Source: Alphaproteobacteria bacterium (lineage in GTDB: Bacteria > Pseudomonadota > Alphaproteobacteria > Caulobacterales > Caulobacteraceae). Taken from it: a stretch of 64,000 nt of DNA. The notes under the pieces are model-generated. The model was not told where the DNA came from, did no database searches, and was given only the letters and a program-made list of their open reading frames with translations. Position numbers and translations under genes: made by a program. Shown here piece by piece: positions 44,411 through 53,866 of the stretch (within the stretch, counting starts at the first letter, position 1; every line of letters begins with the position of its first letter). The stretch spans positions 1 to 64,000 of the forward strand of contig JAHJME010000009.1 in NCBI GenBank assembly GCA_018821435.1. Direction: 5' to 3'.

Positions 44411-45688
44411 ATGGATCGAACCAACAGCCGTGACCGCGCATTGCGGGAGCGCGCGGCGGCGGTGATCCCGGGTGGGATGTACGGCCACCAGTCGGTGGGC
44501 CTGCTGCCCGACGACTATCCGCAGTTCTTCGAGCGTGGCGAAGGCGCCCACCTCTGGGACGCCGACGGCAATCGCTACCTGGACTACATGTGCGCCTATG
44601 GGCCGAACCTGTTCGGCTATGCGAACCCTGAGATCGACGCGGCCTATGTGCGCCAGCTCGAAAAGGGCGACACGCTCACCGGCCCCACCGGCCTGATGGT
44701 CGAGCTGGCCGAGGCGCTGACCGGCATGGTCAGCCACGCCGACTGGGCGATCTTCTGCAAGAACGGCACGGACGCCACGACGATGGCGCTGACCACCGCG
44801 CGGGCCCACACCAAGCGGCGCATCGTGATCCGGGCGAAGGGCGCCTATCACGGCGCCGCGCCCTGGTGCGTCCCCCGGCCCTCCGGCGTGATCGACAGCG
44901 ACCGGGCCAATCAGCTCTTCTACGACTACAACGACGTGGCCAGCCTGGAGGCCGCCGTCGCCGAGGCTGGCGACGATCTGGCCGCCATCTTCGCCGCCCC
45001 GTTCAAGCACGACGCCTTCATCGACCAGGTCGACCCCGACCCCGCCTATGCCCGCCGCGCCCGCGAGCTGTGCGACCAGACCGGCGCCCTGCTGATCGTC
45101 GACGAGGTCCGCGCCGGCTTCCGCTTGTCCCGCGACTGCTCCTGGAGCCGGATCGGCGTGGCCCCGGACCTGTCCACCTGGGGCAAGTGCCTGGCCAACG
45201 GCCATCCGCTGTCGGTGATGCTGGGCAATGACAAGGCCCGCGCGGCGGCCGCCTCCATCTACGTGACCGGCTCGTTCTGGTACCAGGCGGCGACCATGGC
45301 CGCGGCGCTTGAGACCCTGCGGCTGGTCCGCGACACCGACTACCTGGAACGCATCACCGCCCTCGGCGACACCCTGCGCACCGGGCTGGACGAACGCGCC
45401 AAGGCCGCCGGCTTTGGTTTCCGCCAGAGCGGCCCCGGCGTCATGCCGCTGTTCCTGTTCGACGACGACCCGGACCTGCGCAAGGGCTTCTGCTGGTCGT
45501 CCGAAATGCTGAGCCGTGGCGTCTACGTCCACCCCTGGCACAACATGTTCCTGTGCGCGGCCATGACCCCGGCCGACATCGCCCAGACCCTCGACGCCGC
45601 CGAGGGCGCCTTCGGCGCGCTCAAATCCCAAGTCCGCGACCTCTCGCCCGTCGAGAAGCTCGCCTTCCTCTCCGCTGGAGCCCGCTGA
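44411..45688 (+). CDS. Class III aminotransferase (glutamate-1-semialdehyde aminomutase family)
   Basis: 425 aa from ATG 44411 with GGGAGG 7 nt upstream. PLP-dependent fold type I enzyme: VIPGGMYGHQSVGLLPDDYP, WDADGNRYLDYMCAYGP, NGTDATTMALTTARAHT, LLIVDEVRAGFRLSRD (Asp that holds PLP) and LSTWGKCLANGHPLSV with the PLP lysine. HemL itself acts in tetrapyrrole synthesis, but family members outside hem loci act on other omega-amino compounds. Its TGA overlaps the ATG of the amidase gene, which suggests a joint catabolic or biosynthetic step. Confidence 0.85.
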   Translation: MDRTNSRDRALRERAAAVIPGGMYGHQSVGLLPDDYPQFFERGEGAHLWDADGNRYLDYMCAYGPNLFGYANPEIDAAYVRQLEKGDTLTGPTGLMVELAEALTGMVSHADWAIFCKNGTDATTMALTTARAHTKRRIVIRAKGAYHGAAPWCVPRPSGVIDSDRANQLFYDYNDVASLEAAVAEAGDDLAAIFAAPFKHDAFIDQVDPDPAYARRARELCDQTGALLIVDEVRAGFRLSRDCSWSRIGVAPDLSTWGKCLANGHPLSVMLGNDKARAAAASIYVTGSFWYQAATMAAALETLRLVRDTDYLERITALGDTLRTGLDERAKAAGFGFRQSGPGVMPLFLFDDDPDLRKGFCWSSEMLSRGVYVHPWHNMFLCAAMTPADIAQTLDAAEGAFGALKSQVRDLSPVEKLAFLSAGAR

Positions 45689-47109
45689 TGGACGATTATT
45701 CCGAGTACGACGGCCTGGGCCTGGCCGAGCTGGTCGCCAAGAAGCAGGTGACCCCGACCGAGCTGGTCGAGGCGGCGATCAACCGGATCGAAAAGCACAA
45801 TCCGGCGCTGAACGCCGTGGTCTACAAGGGCTACGACGACGCGCGGACATGGGCGGCGGGCGACCTGCCGGACGGTCCGTTCAAGGGCGTGCCGTTCCTG
45901 ATCAAGGACCTGGGCGCCCAGGTCAAAGGCTGGCCGCGCAGTTCCGGCAGCAACTTCGCGCAGGTGGCCGCCGACGCCGAGGACAGCGAGCTGGTGAAGC
46001 GCTACCGCGCCGCCGGCGTCGTCATGCTGGGCAAGAGCAACACGCCGGAATTCGGCATCCCCGGCGTCACCAACTCCGAGCGGCTCGGCTTCTGCCGCAA
46101 CCCCTGGAACACCGACCACATCTCCGGCGGCTCGTCCGGCGGGGCGGCCTCGGCGACGGCGGCGGGCATCGTCCCCCTAGCCCACGCCAGCGACGGCCTG
46201 GGCTCGATCCGCATTCCAGCCGCCTGCTGCGGCCTGGTCGGCATGAAGATCACCCGCGACCGCACCCCGATCTGCGAGGTCTCCGACGGGGCCTTGGGCT
46301 TCTCGGTGCACCACGTGGTCAGCCGTACGGTCCGCGACAGCGCCGCCATGCTGGACGCCACGGGCTACGCCCAGCCCGGCGATCCCTTCCAGGCGCCGGC
46401 CAAGGACGGCCCCTACCTGGCCGAGATCGAGAAGAGCCCCGGCAAGCTGCGCATCGCCTGGTCGGCGGAAACGCCCAGCGGCCGGCCGATCCCGGACGAG
46501 ATGCGCCAGGCGCTGGAGCGCACCGCCGAGCTGCTGAAGGGCTTGGGCCACGAGGTCGTCGAACAGGGCCTCGGCATCGACTACCGTCAGCTCTACCGCG
46601 CCCAGGGTCTGGCCAGCGCGTCGAACTTCTCCGCCAACGTCCAGCGCTGGGTCGAGGCCCTGGGCCGCGAGCCCGACGACGGCGAGCTGGGTCCCCTCGC
46701 TCGCCGCGGCTACGAGGCCGGCAAGCGGATCAACGGCCAGCAAGCCTTCTGGGGCTTCCAGCAGCTCCGCCTCCTGAACCGCCAGATCCTGGCCGCCTAC
46801 GAGAACTTCGACGTCTTCCTGAGCCCGGTGATGGCGACGCCTGCGCCGCGCTGCGACTGGCTCAATCCCCTGACCGACGACCTCAAGGAATTCGACCGCC
46901 GGCAGAGCGCCACCTACGGCACGACCCCGCCCGCCAACTTCACCGGCCAGCCGTCGATGTCGCTGCCGCTGTGGGAGTCCGCCGACGGCCTGCCCATCGG
47001 GATGATGTTCACCGGCCGCTTCGCCGACGAGGCGACGCTGTACCGCCTGGCCGGTCAGCTGGAGAAGGAAGCCCCCTGGAGCGCGCGGCGTCCTCAGGTC
47101 TGGGGCTGA
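45688..47109 (+). CDS. Amidase (amidase signature family)
   Basis: 473 aa from ATG 45688, inside the stop of the aminotransferase gene (TGATG). The amidase signature Ser-cisSer-Lys triad is visible: Lys in PFLIKDLG (about residue 73), and serines in ISGGSSGGAASATAAG (about 147-162) and GSIRIPAACCGLVG. It also has GRFADEATLYRLA near the C-terminus. It hydrolyses carboxamides; the natural substrate is unknown. Nylon-oligomer hydrolases and aryl amidases belong here. Followed by a TGATG junction with the DUF423 gene. Confidence 0.86.
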   Translation: MDDYSEYDGLGLAELVAKKQVTPTELVEAAINRIEKHNPALNAVVYKGYDDARTWAAGDLPDGPFKGVPFLIKDLGAQVKGWPRSSGSNFAQVAADAEDSELVKRYRAAGVVMLGKSNTPEFGIPGVTNSERLGFCRNPWNTDHISGGSSGGAASATAAGIVPLAHASDGLGSIRIPAACCGLVGMKITRDRTPICEVSDGALGFSVHHVVSRTVRDSAAMLDATGYAQPGDPFQAPAKDGPYLAEIEKSPGKLRIAWSAETPSGRPIPDEMRQALERTAELLKGLGHEVVEQGLGIDYRQLYRAQGLASASNFSANVQRWVEALGREPDDGELGPLARRGYEAGKRINGQQAFWGFQQLRLLNRQILAAYENFDVFLSPVMATPAPRCDWLNPLTDDLKEFDRRQSATYGTTPPANFTGQPSMSLPLWESADGLPIGMMFTGRFADEATLYRLAGQLEKEAPWSARRPQVWG

Positions 47110-47471
47110 TGCGGCTCTGGATGGTCCTGGCCGCGGTCGGCGGCCTCTTCTCGGTCGCCTTCGGCGCGTTCGGCGCGCACGGCGTCGCGGACCCCAAGCT
47201 ACAGGGGTGGCTGCGCACCGGCGCGGAGTACGGCTTGGCGCATTGCCTCGCCGTGTTCGCCTGCGCGCTCGTGTTCCAGATGGGCGGCACGCGCGCCACC
47301 CTGGCCGCGCCCCTCTTTTTGCTGGGCGTCGTGGTCTTCTCGGGCAGCCTCTACGCCATGGCCCTGGGCGGCCCACGTTGGTTCGGGGCGATCACCCCGA
47401 TCGGCGGCCTGATGTTCCTGGCGGGCTGGGCGACGCTGGCCTGGGCCGCGTCGGGCGTCCGTCAGGCCTGA
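47109..47471 (+). CDS. DUF423 small membrane protein
   Basis: 120 aa from ATG 47109, coupled to the amidase stop. Four transmembrane helices. It has the DUF423 landmarks FGAFGAHGVADPKL, WLRTGAEYGLAHCLAV, LFLLGVVVFSGSLYAMALGG and ITPIGGLMFLAGWATLAW. Members are found widely in bacteria; function is not established. Third gene of the aminotransferase-amidase operon. It overlaps the convergent transporter gene by 10 bp. Confidence 0.87.
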   Translation: MRLWMVLAAVGGLFSVAFGAFGAHGVADPKLQGWLRTGAEYGLAHCLAVFACALVFQMGGTRATLAAPLFLLGVVVFSGSLYAMALGGPRWFGAITPIGGLMFLAGWATLAWAASGVRQA

Positions 47472-48691
47472 GCCTTCCGGGGCAGCGCCAGCAGGCGCAG
47501 CGACGCCACCGAGCCGGTCATGCAGGCCAGCATCACCAGGGCCATGGGCCGCGCGGTGCCGTCGTGGAACAGGCCGGCTAGGCTGGACGCCAATGCGCCG
47601 CAGCCGAACGACGCGGCGCCCAGCAGGGCCGAGGTGGCGCCCGCCCGCAGCGGATCCACGCTGAGCGCGCCCGCGGTGGTGTTGCCGCCCATGAAGCCGT
47701 AGGTGCCCAGCAGGAGGAACAGGATCGGCAGGACCGTCCAAGGCCCGCCCACGCCCGTGACCGCCGCCAGCGCCAGTAGCAGGCCCACCACGATCGAGGC
47801 GTTGCTGGCCCGTGACAGCACCTGGTCCGTGGTCGCGCTGCGCAGGGCGTAGCGGTTGAGCTGGCTGGAGCCGATGATGGCCACGGCGTTCAGGCTGAAC
47901 AGGAACGGGAACACCGCCACCGGCACGCCGTAGGTCCCCATCATCAGCCCCGGCGACGAGGCGACGTAGGTGAACAGCACCGCCCCGTTCAGGGCGCCCG
48001 CCAGCACATAGCCCACCAGCCGCTTCTCGCGCAGGACCGCGAAATAGGACTGCAGCGGGTTCTCCTTGCTGGCCTGGATCGCCGTCGCCTCGGACCTGGA
48101 TTCCTTCAACCGCAGGAAGGCCGCCACGCCGAGGACGGCGCCGAAGATGGCCATGAACCAGAAGTTCCAGGACCAGTCGCCCAGCCCCAGCAGCACCCCG
48201 CCCAACAGCGGGGCCAGGATCGGAGCCAAACCCATGATCAGCATCATCAGGCTGAGCATTCGGGCCGTCTCGGTGTGGTTGAACTGATCGCGCACAACGG
48301 CGCGCACCACCACCCCGCCGGCGCAGGCGCCCAGCGCCTGGACGAAGCGGCCGATCAGCAGCTGGTCGATGGTCTGGGCCATGGCGCAGCCCACCGAGGC
48401 CAGGATGAAAACGATGACGCCGAACAGGATCGGCCCGCGCCGCCCCAGCCGATCCGACGCCGGGCCGTAGAACATCTGCCCGATCGCCATCCCCGCCAGG
48501 AAGGTCGCCACCGTCGCCTGGGTCTGGGACGGATCGGCCCGCAGCGCGGCCCCGATGGCCGGCAGGCTGGGCAGGTACATGTCGATCGCCAGCGGCCCCA
48601 TGGCCGTCAGCAACCCCAGCAGGATCACGAGACCCCACGGCGTGGCGGGGGGCGACGGGGAAGGCGGGTTGGCGGACGTCACGGCGCCCAT
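47462..48691 (-). CDS. Bcr/CflA family drug-resistance MFS transporter
   Basis: 409 aa, twelve helices. Bcr/CflA subfamily markers are LGLLTAMGPLAIDMYLPSLP in helix 1, QMFYGPASDRLGRRGPIL in loop 2-3 and GACAGGVVVRAVVRDQF in helix 4. Exports small hydrophobic drugs, for example bicyclomycin in E. coli. A Pro/Ser-rich leader of about 15 residues precedes helix 1. Divergent from the epoxide-hydrolase-like gene; the two starts are 76 bp apart and share a control region. Confidence 0.87.
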   Translation of the reverse strand: MGAVTSANPPSPSPPATPWGLVILLGLLTAMGPLAIDMYLPSLPAIGAALRADPSQTQATVATFLAGMAIGQMFYGPASDRLGRRGPILFGVIVFILASVGCAMAQTIDQLLIGRFVQALGACAGGVVVRAVVRDQFNHTETARMLSLMMLIMGLAPILAPLLGGVLLGLGDWSWNFWFMAIFGAVLGVAAFLRLKESRSEATAIQASKENPLQSYFAVLREKRLVGYVLAGALNGAVLFTYVASSPGLMMGTYGVPVAVFPFLFSLNAVAIIGSSQLNRYALRSATTDQVLSRASNASIVVGLLLALAAVTGVGGPWTVLPILFLLLGTYGFMGGNTTAGALSVDPLRAGATSALLGAASFGCGALASSLAGLFHDGTARPMALVMLACMTGSVASLRLLALPRKAQA

Positions 48692-48766
48692 GCCCTACTG
48701 GGTGCAAGGGGTTCAGGGAAACCCGAAATGCGGCCATCTTCGCCGCGAACGACTCGGGAGAACGAT

Positions 48767-49756
48767 ATGTCGGCGCTTGAGACCATGATGCCGCCGGTTC
48801 AGCGCGCGGCGGTGAACGGCGTCGAGATCGCCTACTACGAGGCCGGTCCGCGCACGGGCGTTCCCGTCATCCTGTGCCACGGCTTCCCCGAACTGGCGTT
48901 CTCGTGGCGTCACCAGATCAAGGCCCTGGCCGACGCCGGTCGCTGGGTGATCGCGCCGGATCAGCGCGGCTATGGCCTGTCGTCGAAGCCCGAGGCCGTC
49001 ACCGACTACGACATCGACCACCTCACCGGCGACCTCGTCGCCCTGCTGGACCACCTGGGCGTCGAGAAGGCGATCTTCATGGGCCACGACTGGGGCGGCA
49101 TCGTCGTCTGGCAGATGCCGCTGCTGCATCCGACGCGGGTGGCCGGGATCATCGGCCTCAACACCCCGTTCCTGCCCCGCGCGCCGGCCGATCCCATTGC
49201 GATCATGCGCAAGCGGTTCGGCCCCGACATGTACATCGTCTGGTTCCAGAATCCGGACGAACCGGAGGCGGTTCTGGGCCACGACACCGCCAAGACCATG
49301 CGCTTCTTCATGCGCAAGCCGGCCGCCCTGACGGCCGGCGCGGGCCTCTCGGGCGAGGGCGACGGCGGTTCGAGCTTCGCCTTCCGCGACATGCTGCGCG
49401 ACTGGGACGGTAAGACCGGATCGGAACAGCTGCTGACGCCGGACGAACTGGCGGTCTTCGCCGACGCCTTCCGGGATGGCTCCTTCTTCGGACCGGTGAG
49501 CTGGTATCGCAACTTCACCCGCAACTGGGCGCGCTCGGAGAGCCTCCCGACACGGATCGACGACCTGCCCTGCCTGATGATCACCGCCGAACTCGACGCC
49601 GTGCTCTCGCCCGCCATGGCCGAGCCGATGGTCCATTTCGTCGGCGACCTGGAGACCCACATGGTCTCGGGATCGGGCCACTGGACACAGCAGGAGAAGC
49701 CGGAAGACGTGAACCGCCTGACGCTGGACTGGCTGGACAGGCGTTTCCCGAAGTAG
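48767..49756 (+). CDS. Alpha/beta hydrolase, epoxide-hydrolase-like
   Basis: 329 aa from ATG 48767 with GGGAG 6 nt upstream; a much longer open frame upstream is antisense to the transporter gene and rejected. Oxyanion motif HGFPE lies at about 38-42. The nucleophile elbow GHDWGG places Asp108, not Ser, as nucleophile, which identifies the epoxide hydrolase/haloalkane dehalogenase branch. DQRGYGLSSKP and VSGSGHWTQQEKPE (catalytic His) follow. A cap domain spans about 140-240 with candidate tyrosines (WYRNF). Substrate unknown. The next gene starts 9 bp later, so an operon with the iminopeptidase is likely. Confidence 0.85.
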   Translation: MSALETMMPPVQRAAVNGVEIAYYEAGPRTGVPVILCHGFPELAFSWRHQIKALADAGRWVIAPDQRGYGLSSKPEAVTDYDIDHLTGDLVALLDHLGVEKAIFMGHDWGGIVVWQMPLLHPTRVAGIIGLNTPFLPRAPADPIAIMRKRFGPDMYIVWFQNPDEPEAVLGHDTAKTMRFFMRKPAALTAGAGLSGEGDGGSSFAFRDMLRDWDGKTGSEQLLTPDELAVFADAFRDGSFFGPVSWYRNFTRNWARSESLPTRIDDLPCLMITAELDAVLSPAMAEPMVHFVGDLETHMVSGSGHWTQQEKPEDVNRLTLDWLDRRFPK

Positions 49757-49764
49757 AAGGGGGC

Positions 49765-50757
49765 ATGGAAAGAAATACCCCGGCCCCCGGCGTCTCCTCG
49801 CACGATCACCGTCGCGGCCTGTTCCCCGACAACGAGGCCTACGCCAGCGGCTGGCTCGCCACCGGCGGCCCGCACGAGATCTTCTACGAGGAGTGCGGCA
49901 ACCCGAACGGCAAGCCGTGCGTGATCCTGCACGGCGGCCCCGGCGGCGCCATCAACCCGACCATGCGCAGGTTCTTCGACCCGGCGAAGTGGCGCATGGC
50001 CCTGTTCGACCAGCGCGGCTGCGGCAAGAGCCGGCCCAACGCCAGCCTGGACGACAACACCACCTGGTCGCTGATCGAGGACATCGAGCGCCTGCGCGAG
50101 CATCTGGGCGTCGAGAAGTGGTGCGTGTTCGGCGGCTCCTGGGGCTCCACCCTGGCCCTGGCCTACGCGATCAAGCACCCGGATCGGGTCGAGAGCCTGG
50201 TCCTGCGCGGCATCTTCCTGCTGACCGAACGCGAGCTGCGCTGGTTCTACCAGGACGGCGCCTCGATGATGTTCCCCGACGCCTGGGCCCGCTTCTGCTC
50301 GCCGATCCCGGAGGCCGAGCGCGGCGACATGATGGCCGCCTACCACAAGCGCCTGACCCATCTCGACCGCCGGGTCCAGGCCGAGGCGGCCGCCGCCTGG
50401 AGCCAATGGGAAGGCGACACCATCTCCATCCGAGGGCCCGAGGCGCGGCCGTCGAAGTTCAACGAAATCGACTTCGCCATCGCCTTCGCCCGGATCGAGT
50501 GCCACTTCTTCGTCAACGGCGGCTTCTTCCCGGAGCACGACTGGCTGATCAAGAACGCCGCCAAGCTCAAGGACATCCCCGGCTGGATCGTCCAGGGCCG
50601 CTTCGACGTGGTGACGCCGATGGAGAGCGCGTGGCGCCTCAAGGGCGCGTGGCCCAGTTCGCGGTTCGAGGTGGTCTGGGACGCCGGTCACGCCTCGACC
50701 GAGCCCGGCATCGTCGACGCTCTGGTCCGGGCGACGGACCAGGCGCTGCGGCTCTAG
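49765..50757 (+). CDS. pip: Proline iminopeptidase
   Basis: 330 aa. Serine peptidase S33 that removes N-terminal proline. It shows LHGGPGGAINPTMRRFFDP, FDQRGCGKSRPNAS, the nucleophile elbow FGGSWGSTLALAYA, LRGIFLLTERELRWFYQ and a C-terminal DAGHASTEPG with catalytic His. These are diagnostic for the Pip family and not for generic hydrolases. AAGGGGG precedes the ATG. Cytoplasmic; no signal peptide. Sits after the epoxide-hydrolase-like gene; ends 15 bp before the convergent rodA stop. Confidence 0.93.
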   Translation: MERNTPAPGVSSHDHRRGLFPDNEAYASGWLATGGPHEIFYEECGNPNGKPCVILHGGPGGAINPTMRRFFDPAKWRMALFDQRGCGKSRPNASLDDNTTWSLIEDIERLREHLGVEKWCVFGGSWGSTLALAYAIKHPDRVESLVLRGIFLLTERELRWFYQDGASMMFPDAWARFCSPIPEAERGDMMAAYHKRLTHLDRRVQAEAAAAWSQWEGDTISIRGPEARPSKFNEIDFAIAFARIECHFFVNGGFFPEHDWLIKNAAKLKDIPGWIVQGRFDVVTPMESAWRLKGAWPSSRFEVVWDAGHASTEPGIVDALVRATDQALRL

Positions 50758-50772
50758 CCACCGTCGCGGCGG

Positions 50773-51927
50773 CTAGACGAAGCTACCCTTGCCGCTGGTG
50801 ACTTCCGCATAGCGGTGGACGCGGACGGACTGGACCAGGCCGAAGCCGATCATCACCGTCAGCATCACGGTGCCGCCGTAGCTCAGCATCGGCATCGGCA
50901 CGCCCACGACCGGCGCCAGGCCCATGACCATGGCCCCGTTGATCATCACATAGAGCGTGAAGGTCGCCGTGACCCCAGCCGCCCCCAGCCGGCCGAAGTG
51001 GCTGTGGCTCAGGTAGGACGTGCGCAGCGCCATGAAGATCGCCGCCGCATAGAGGATCAGCAGCGAGACGCAGCCCACGAACCCGAACTCCTCGGCCAGG
51101 GTGGCGAAGATGAAGTCGGTCTGCTTCTCGGGCAGGAAGTTGAGCTGGCTCTGCGAGCCCAGGCCGTAGCCCTTGCCCAGCAGCCCGCCCGAGCCCAGCG
51201 CGATCATCGACTGCAGGATGTGGTAGCCCGACCCCGACGGGTCGCTCTCGGGGTCCAGGAAGGTCAGCACCCGCTGGCGCTGGTAGTCGTGCATGCCGAA
51301 GAGGACGAACGGCGGGATCACCGCCAGGGCCCCCACCACCGCCGCGCCGATGATCTTCCACGACAGACCGGCCAGCATGACGATGGCCGCACCGGTCAAG
51401 GCGATCAGCATGGCGGTGCCCAGGTCGGGCTGGTGCGCCACCAGCAGCACGGGCACGCCGATCATCATCGCCGGAATCAGCAGCCACCACGACAGCCGGG
51501 CCCGCTCGGCCGAGACCCCATGATAGAGGCGCGCCAAGGCCAGCACGATGCCCAGCTTCATCACCTCGGACGGCTGGAAGCTGAAGCTGCCGATGGACAG
51601 CCAGCGTTGCGCGCCCAGGCGGATGTCGCCCACGGCCTCCACCGCCACCAGCAGCAACAGGCCCAGGCCGTAGATCGGATAGGCCAGGGCGAACCAGACC
51701 CGGATGTCGATCATCGCCAGGGCGATCATCATCAGCAGGCAGATGCCGAAGCGCGCCACGTGGGCTGCAGCCCAGGGCGTCCAGGACGACCCCGCGATGG
51801 AAAACAGCATCAGCGCTCCGGCCCCGGCGATCAGGCTGAGCACCAGCACGAACACCCAGTCCAGTTCGGACAGCTTGACGATCAGGCGGTCGCGTTCGCC
51901 GGGACGGGTCAGCGCCGAGACGGTCAT
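50773..51927 (-). CDS. rodA: Peptidoglycan glycosyltransferase RodA
   Basis: 384 aa. SEDS glycosyltransferase of the elongasome, ten predicted helices. SEDS markers are GAQRWLSIGSFSFQPSEVMKLG and LVAHQPDLGTAMLI, in which the catalytic Asp sits. Others are YQRQRVLTFLDPESDPSGSGYH, GLGSQSQLNFLPEKQTDFIFA, and a C-terminal MVMGLAPVVGVPMPMLSYGGT. It polymerises lipid II together with PBP2. ATGA overlap with the upstream mrdA gene. Last gene of the mre operon. Confidence 0.95.
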   Translation of the reverse strand: MTVSALTRPGERDRLIVKLSELDWVFVLVLSLIAGAGALMLFSIAGSSWTPWAAAHVARFGICLLMMIALAMIDIRVWFALAYPIYGLGLLLLVAVEAVGDIRLGAQRWLSIGSFSFQPSEVMKLGIVLALARLYHGVSAERARLSWWLLIPAMMIGVPVLLVAHQPDLGTAMLIALTGAAIVMLAGLSWKIIGAAVVGALAVIPPFVLFGMHDYQRQRVLTFLDPESDPSGSGYHILQSMIALGSGGLLGKGYGLGSQSQLNFLPEKQTDFIFATLAEEFGFVGCVSLLILYAAAIFMALRTSYLSHSHFGRLGAAGVTATFTLYVMINGAMVMGLAPVVGVPMPMLSYGGTVMLTVMIGFGLVQSVRVHRYAEVTSGKGSFV

Positions 51928-53858
51928 ACTTTGGCTCCGGGGTCCGGCGTGACGGCAGGCGGCGACTCTTCGGGCGCGGGCGGCATCGGCGTCACCGTCT
52001 GCACGCGCTGCATGACCTCGGCGTCCTTCAGCAGGACGGTGCGCATGATCTCGCGGGCCTTGGGCGCGGCGGCGCTGGCGCCGAAGCCGCCGTGTTCGAC
52101 CAGCACGCTGATCGCGTAGCGCGGATCGTCATAGGGCGCGAAGGCCACGAACCAGGCATGGTCGCGCAGCTTCCAGGCCCCCGCCGTACCGTGCACGCCG
52201 CGCCCCGCGCCATACGAATAGGCCTGCGCCGTCCCGGTCTTGCCGGCCATCTTGATCGGACCCAGGCCCAGGTCGGACACCCGCGCCGCGGTGCCGATGC
52301 CGGTGGTCACCGCCGCCATGGCCTCGCGCACGAACAGCAGGTGGTTCTTGTCGACCGGCAGCTCGCCCCAGGCGGCGCCCGACTTCTGTTCCACGCCGCC
52401 TATCGAGCGGATCAGGCGCGGGTGCAGCGCCTTCTCGCCGTTGGCGATGCGGGACGTCATCACGCAGAGCTGCAGCGGATTCAGGTTTGTGTAGCCCTGG
52501 CCGATGCCCATGCTGGGCGTCTCGCCCGGGTGCCACTTGGGGTCCTTCGGGAACCGGCGCTTCTTGTAGGCCGTGTCGGGCACCAGGCCCTTCTTCTGGC
52601 CGGGGATGCCGATGTCGAAGATCTCGCCCAGGCCGAACTTGCGCGCCGTGTCGGCGATCTTGTCCGGGCCGATCGCCAGGGCGGTCTGGTAGAAATAGAT
52701 GTCGCACGAGGTGGCGATGGCGTTGTGCATGTTCTGCGCGCCGTGCACCTGGTCGCACTTCCAGGTCCGGCCGAAGAACCAGCGTCCGGAACACACGTGG
52801 ACGGTGTTGGGATCGTAGCCGTTCTCCAACGCCGACAGCGCCACCATGGTCTTGAACGTCGAGCCGGGCGGATAGGTCGCCGTCAGCGCCTTGTTGAACA
52901 GCGGCTTGTGGTCATAGGTCGACAGCGCCCGGTATTCCGCCCCGGTCAACCCGCGCACGAAGCGGTTGGCGTCGAAGCTGGGGCCCGAGAACATGCACAG
53001 GATGTCGCCGTTGCGGCAGTCCATGACCACCGCCGCGCCGCTCTCGGCCGCGAACACCTCTTCCGCGCGAAGCTGGACGTCCACGTCCAGGGTGAGCTGG
53101 ATCTCCTTGCCGGGCGTGGCCGCGATGTCGCCGTTGGGGTCCTCGCGCACCTGGCGGCCATTGGCGTCCACCTCGACCTTCTCGGCGCCCGGCTTGCCGC
53201 GCAGGTCGATGTCGAAGGCCTTCTCCACCCCCTGACGACCGATGCGGAAGCCTGGGTGCAGCATGATCGGGTCGGCGTTCGGCCCGGTGGGCGCGATGTC
53301 CTCGCGGTTCACCTTGGCCACGTAGCCGATCACGTGGGCGAAGGCGCCGCCGTACGGGTAGACCCGGACCTCGCCCATGTCGGCGCTGACGCCGGGCAGC
53401 TCGGGCTCGCGCACGCTGATGGCGGTGAACTGCTCCCAGCTCATGTCCTCCATCACCTGGATCGGCGCGCGCTTCGGGGCGGCGTTGATGTCCTTGAGCA
53501 GCCGGCGCTGGCGCACCGCGTCCAGCGGCACGAACTCGGCCAGGGTGTGCAGCGTCGTCTCGGGATCCATGCCGCCGTCACGGGCGACCATCAGCCGGAA
53601 GTTCGGCCGGTTGGCGGCCAGCACCGCGCCGTTGCGGTCGACGATCACGCCCCGCGGCGCAGGCAGGAGCTTGAAGTTGAACTGGTTCGAGACCGCCATC
53701 TTCTCGTAGCGCTGGGTCTCGAAGAGCTGGAGGTAAGCCAGCCGCGCGACCAGCGACGTCACGCCCAGGCCGGCAAAGGCGCCCAGGACGACCGTCCGAC
53801 GGTGGAAGGTCCCCTGCCGCTCGTTGACCTCTTCGAAGAAGATGGAAGGCTGCGTCAT
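51924..53858 (-). CDS. mrdA: Penicillin-binding protein 2 (MrdA), distal copy
   Basis: 644 aa. Class B transpeptidase with an N-terminal helix (AFAGLGVTSLVARLAYLQLF), pedestal domain (about 60-240) and transpeptidase domain. Active site: SxxK in PPGSTFKTM (about residue 330), SxD in ATSCDIYFYQT, KTGT in MAGKTGTAQAYS (about 537). All intact. A Pro/Thr-rich C-terminal tail follows. It crosslinks peptidoglycan with RodA in side-wall synthesis. Coupled by ATGA to rodA. Highly similar to the gene immediately upstream (53867-55828), including a 60-bp identical block at 53294-53353. Confidence 0.95.
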   Translation of the reverse strand: MTQPSIFFEEVNERQGTFHRRTVVLGAFAGLGVTSLVARLAYLQLFETQRYEKMAVSNQFNFKLLPAPRGVIVDRNGAVLAANRPNFRLMVARDGGMDPETTLHTLAEFVPLDAVRQRRLLKDINAAPKRAPIQVMEDMSWEQFTAISVREPELPGVSADMGEVRVYPYGGAFAHVIGYVAKVNREDIAPTGPNADPIMLHPGFRIGRQGVEKAFDIDLRGKPGAEKVEVDANGRQVREDPNGDIAATPGKEIQLTLDVDVQLRAEEVFAAESGAAVVMDCRNGDILCMFSGPSFDANRFVRGLTGAEYRALSTYDHKPLFNKALTATYPPGSTFKTMVALSALENGYDPNTVHVCSGRWFFGRTWKCDQVHGAQNMHNAIATSCDIYFYQTALAIGPDKIADTARKFGLGEIFDIGIPGQKKGLVPDTAYKKRRFPKDPKWHPGETPSMGIGQGYTNLNPLQLCVMTSRIANGEKALHPRLIRSIGGVEQKSGAAWGELPVDKNHLLFVREAMAAVTTGIGTAARVSDLGLGPIKMAGKTGTAQAYSYGAGRGVHGTAGAWKLRDHAWFVAFAPYDDPRYAISVLVEHGGFGASAAAPKAREIMRTVLLKDAEVMQRVQTVTPMPPAPEESPPAVTPDPGAKV

Positions 53859-53866
53859 GCCGCGGC

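Noticed and set aside
48275..48766. N-terminal extension of the epoxide-hydrolase-like protein
   Set aside because: The region is antisense to the Bcr/CflA gene, and ATG 48767 has a good ribosome site with the conserved domain starting right after it.
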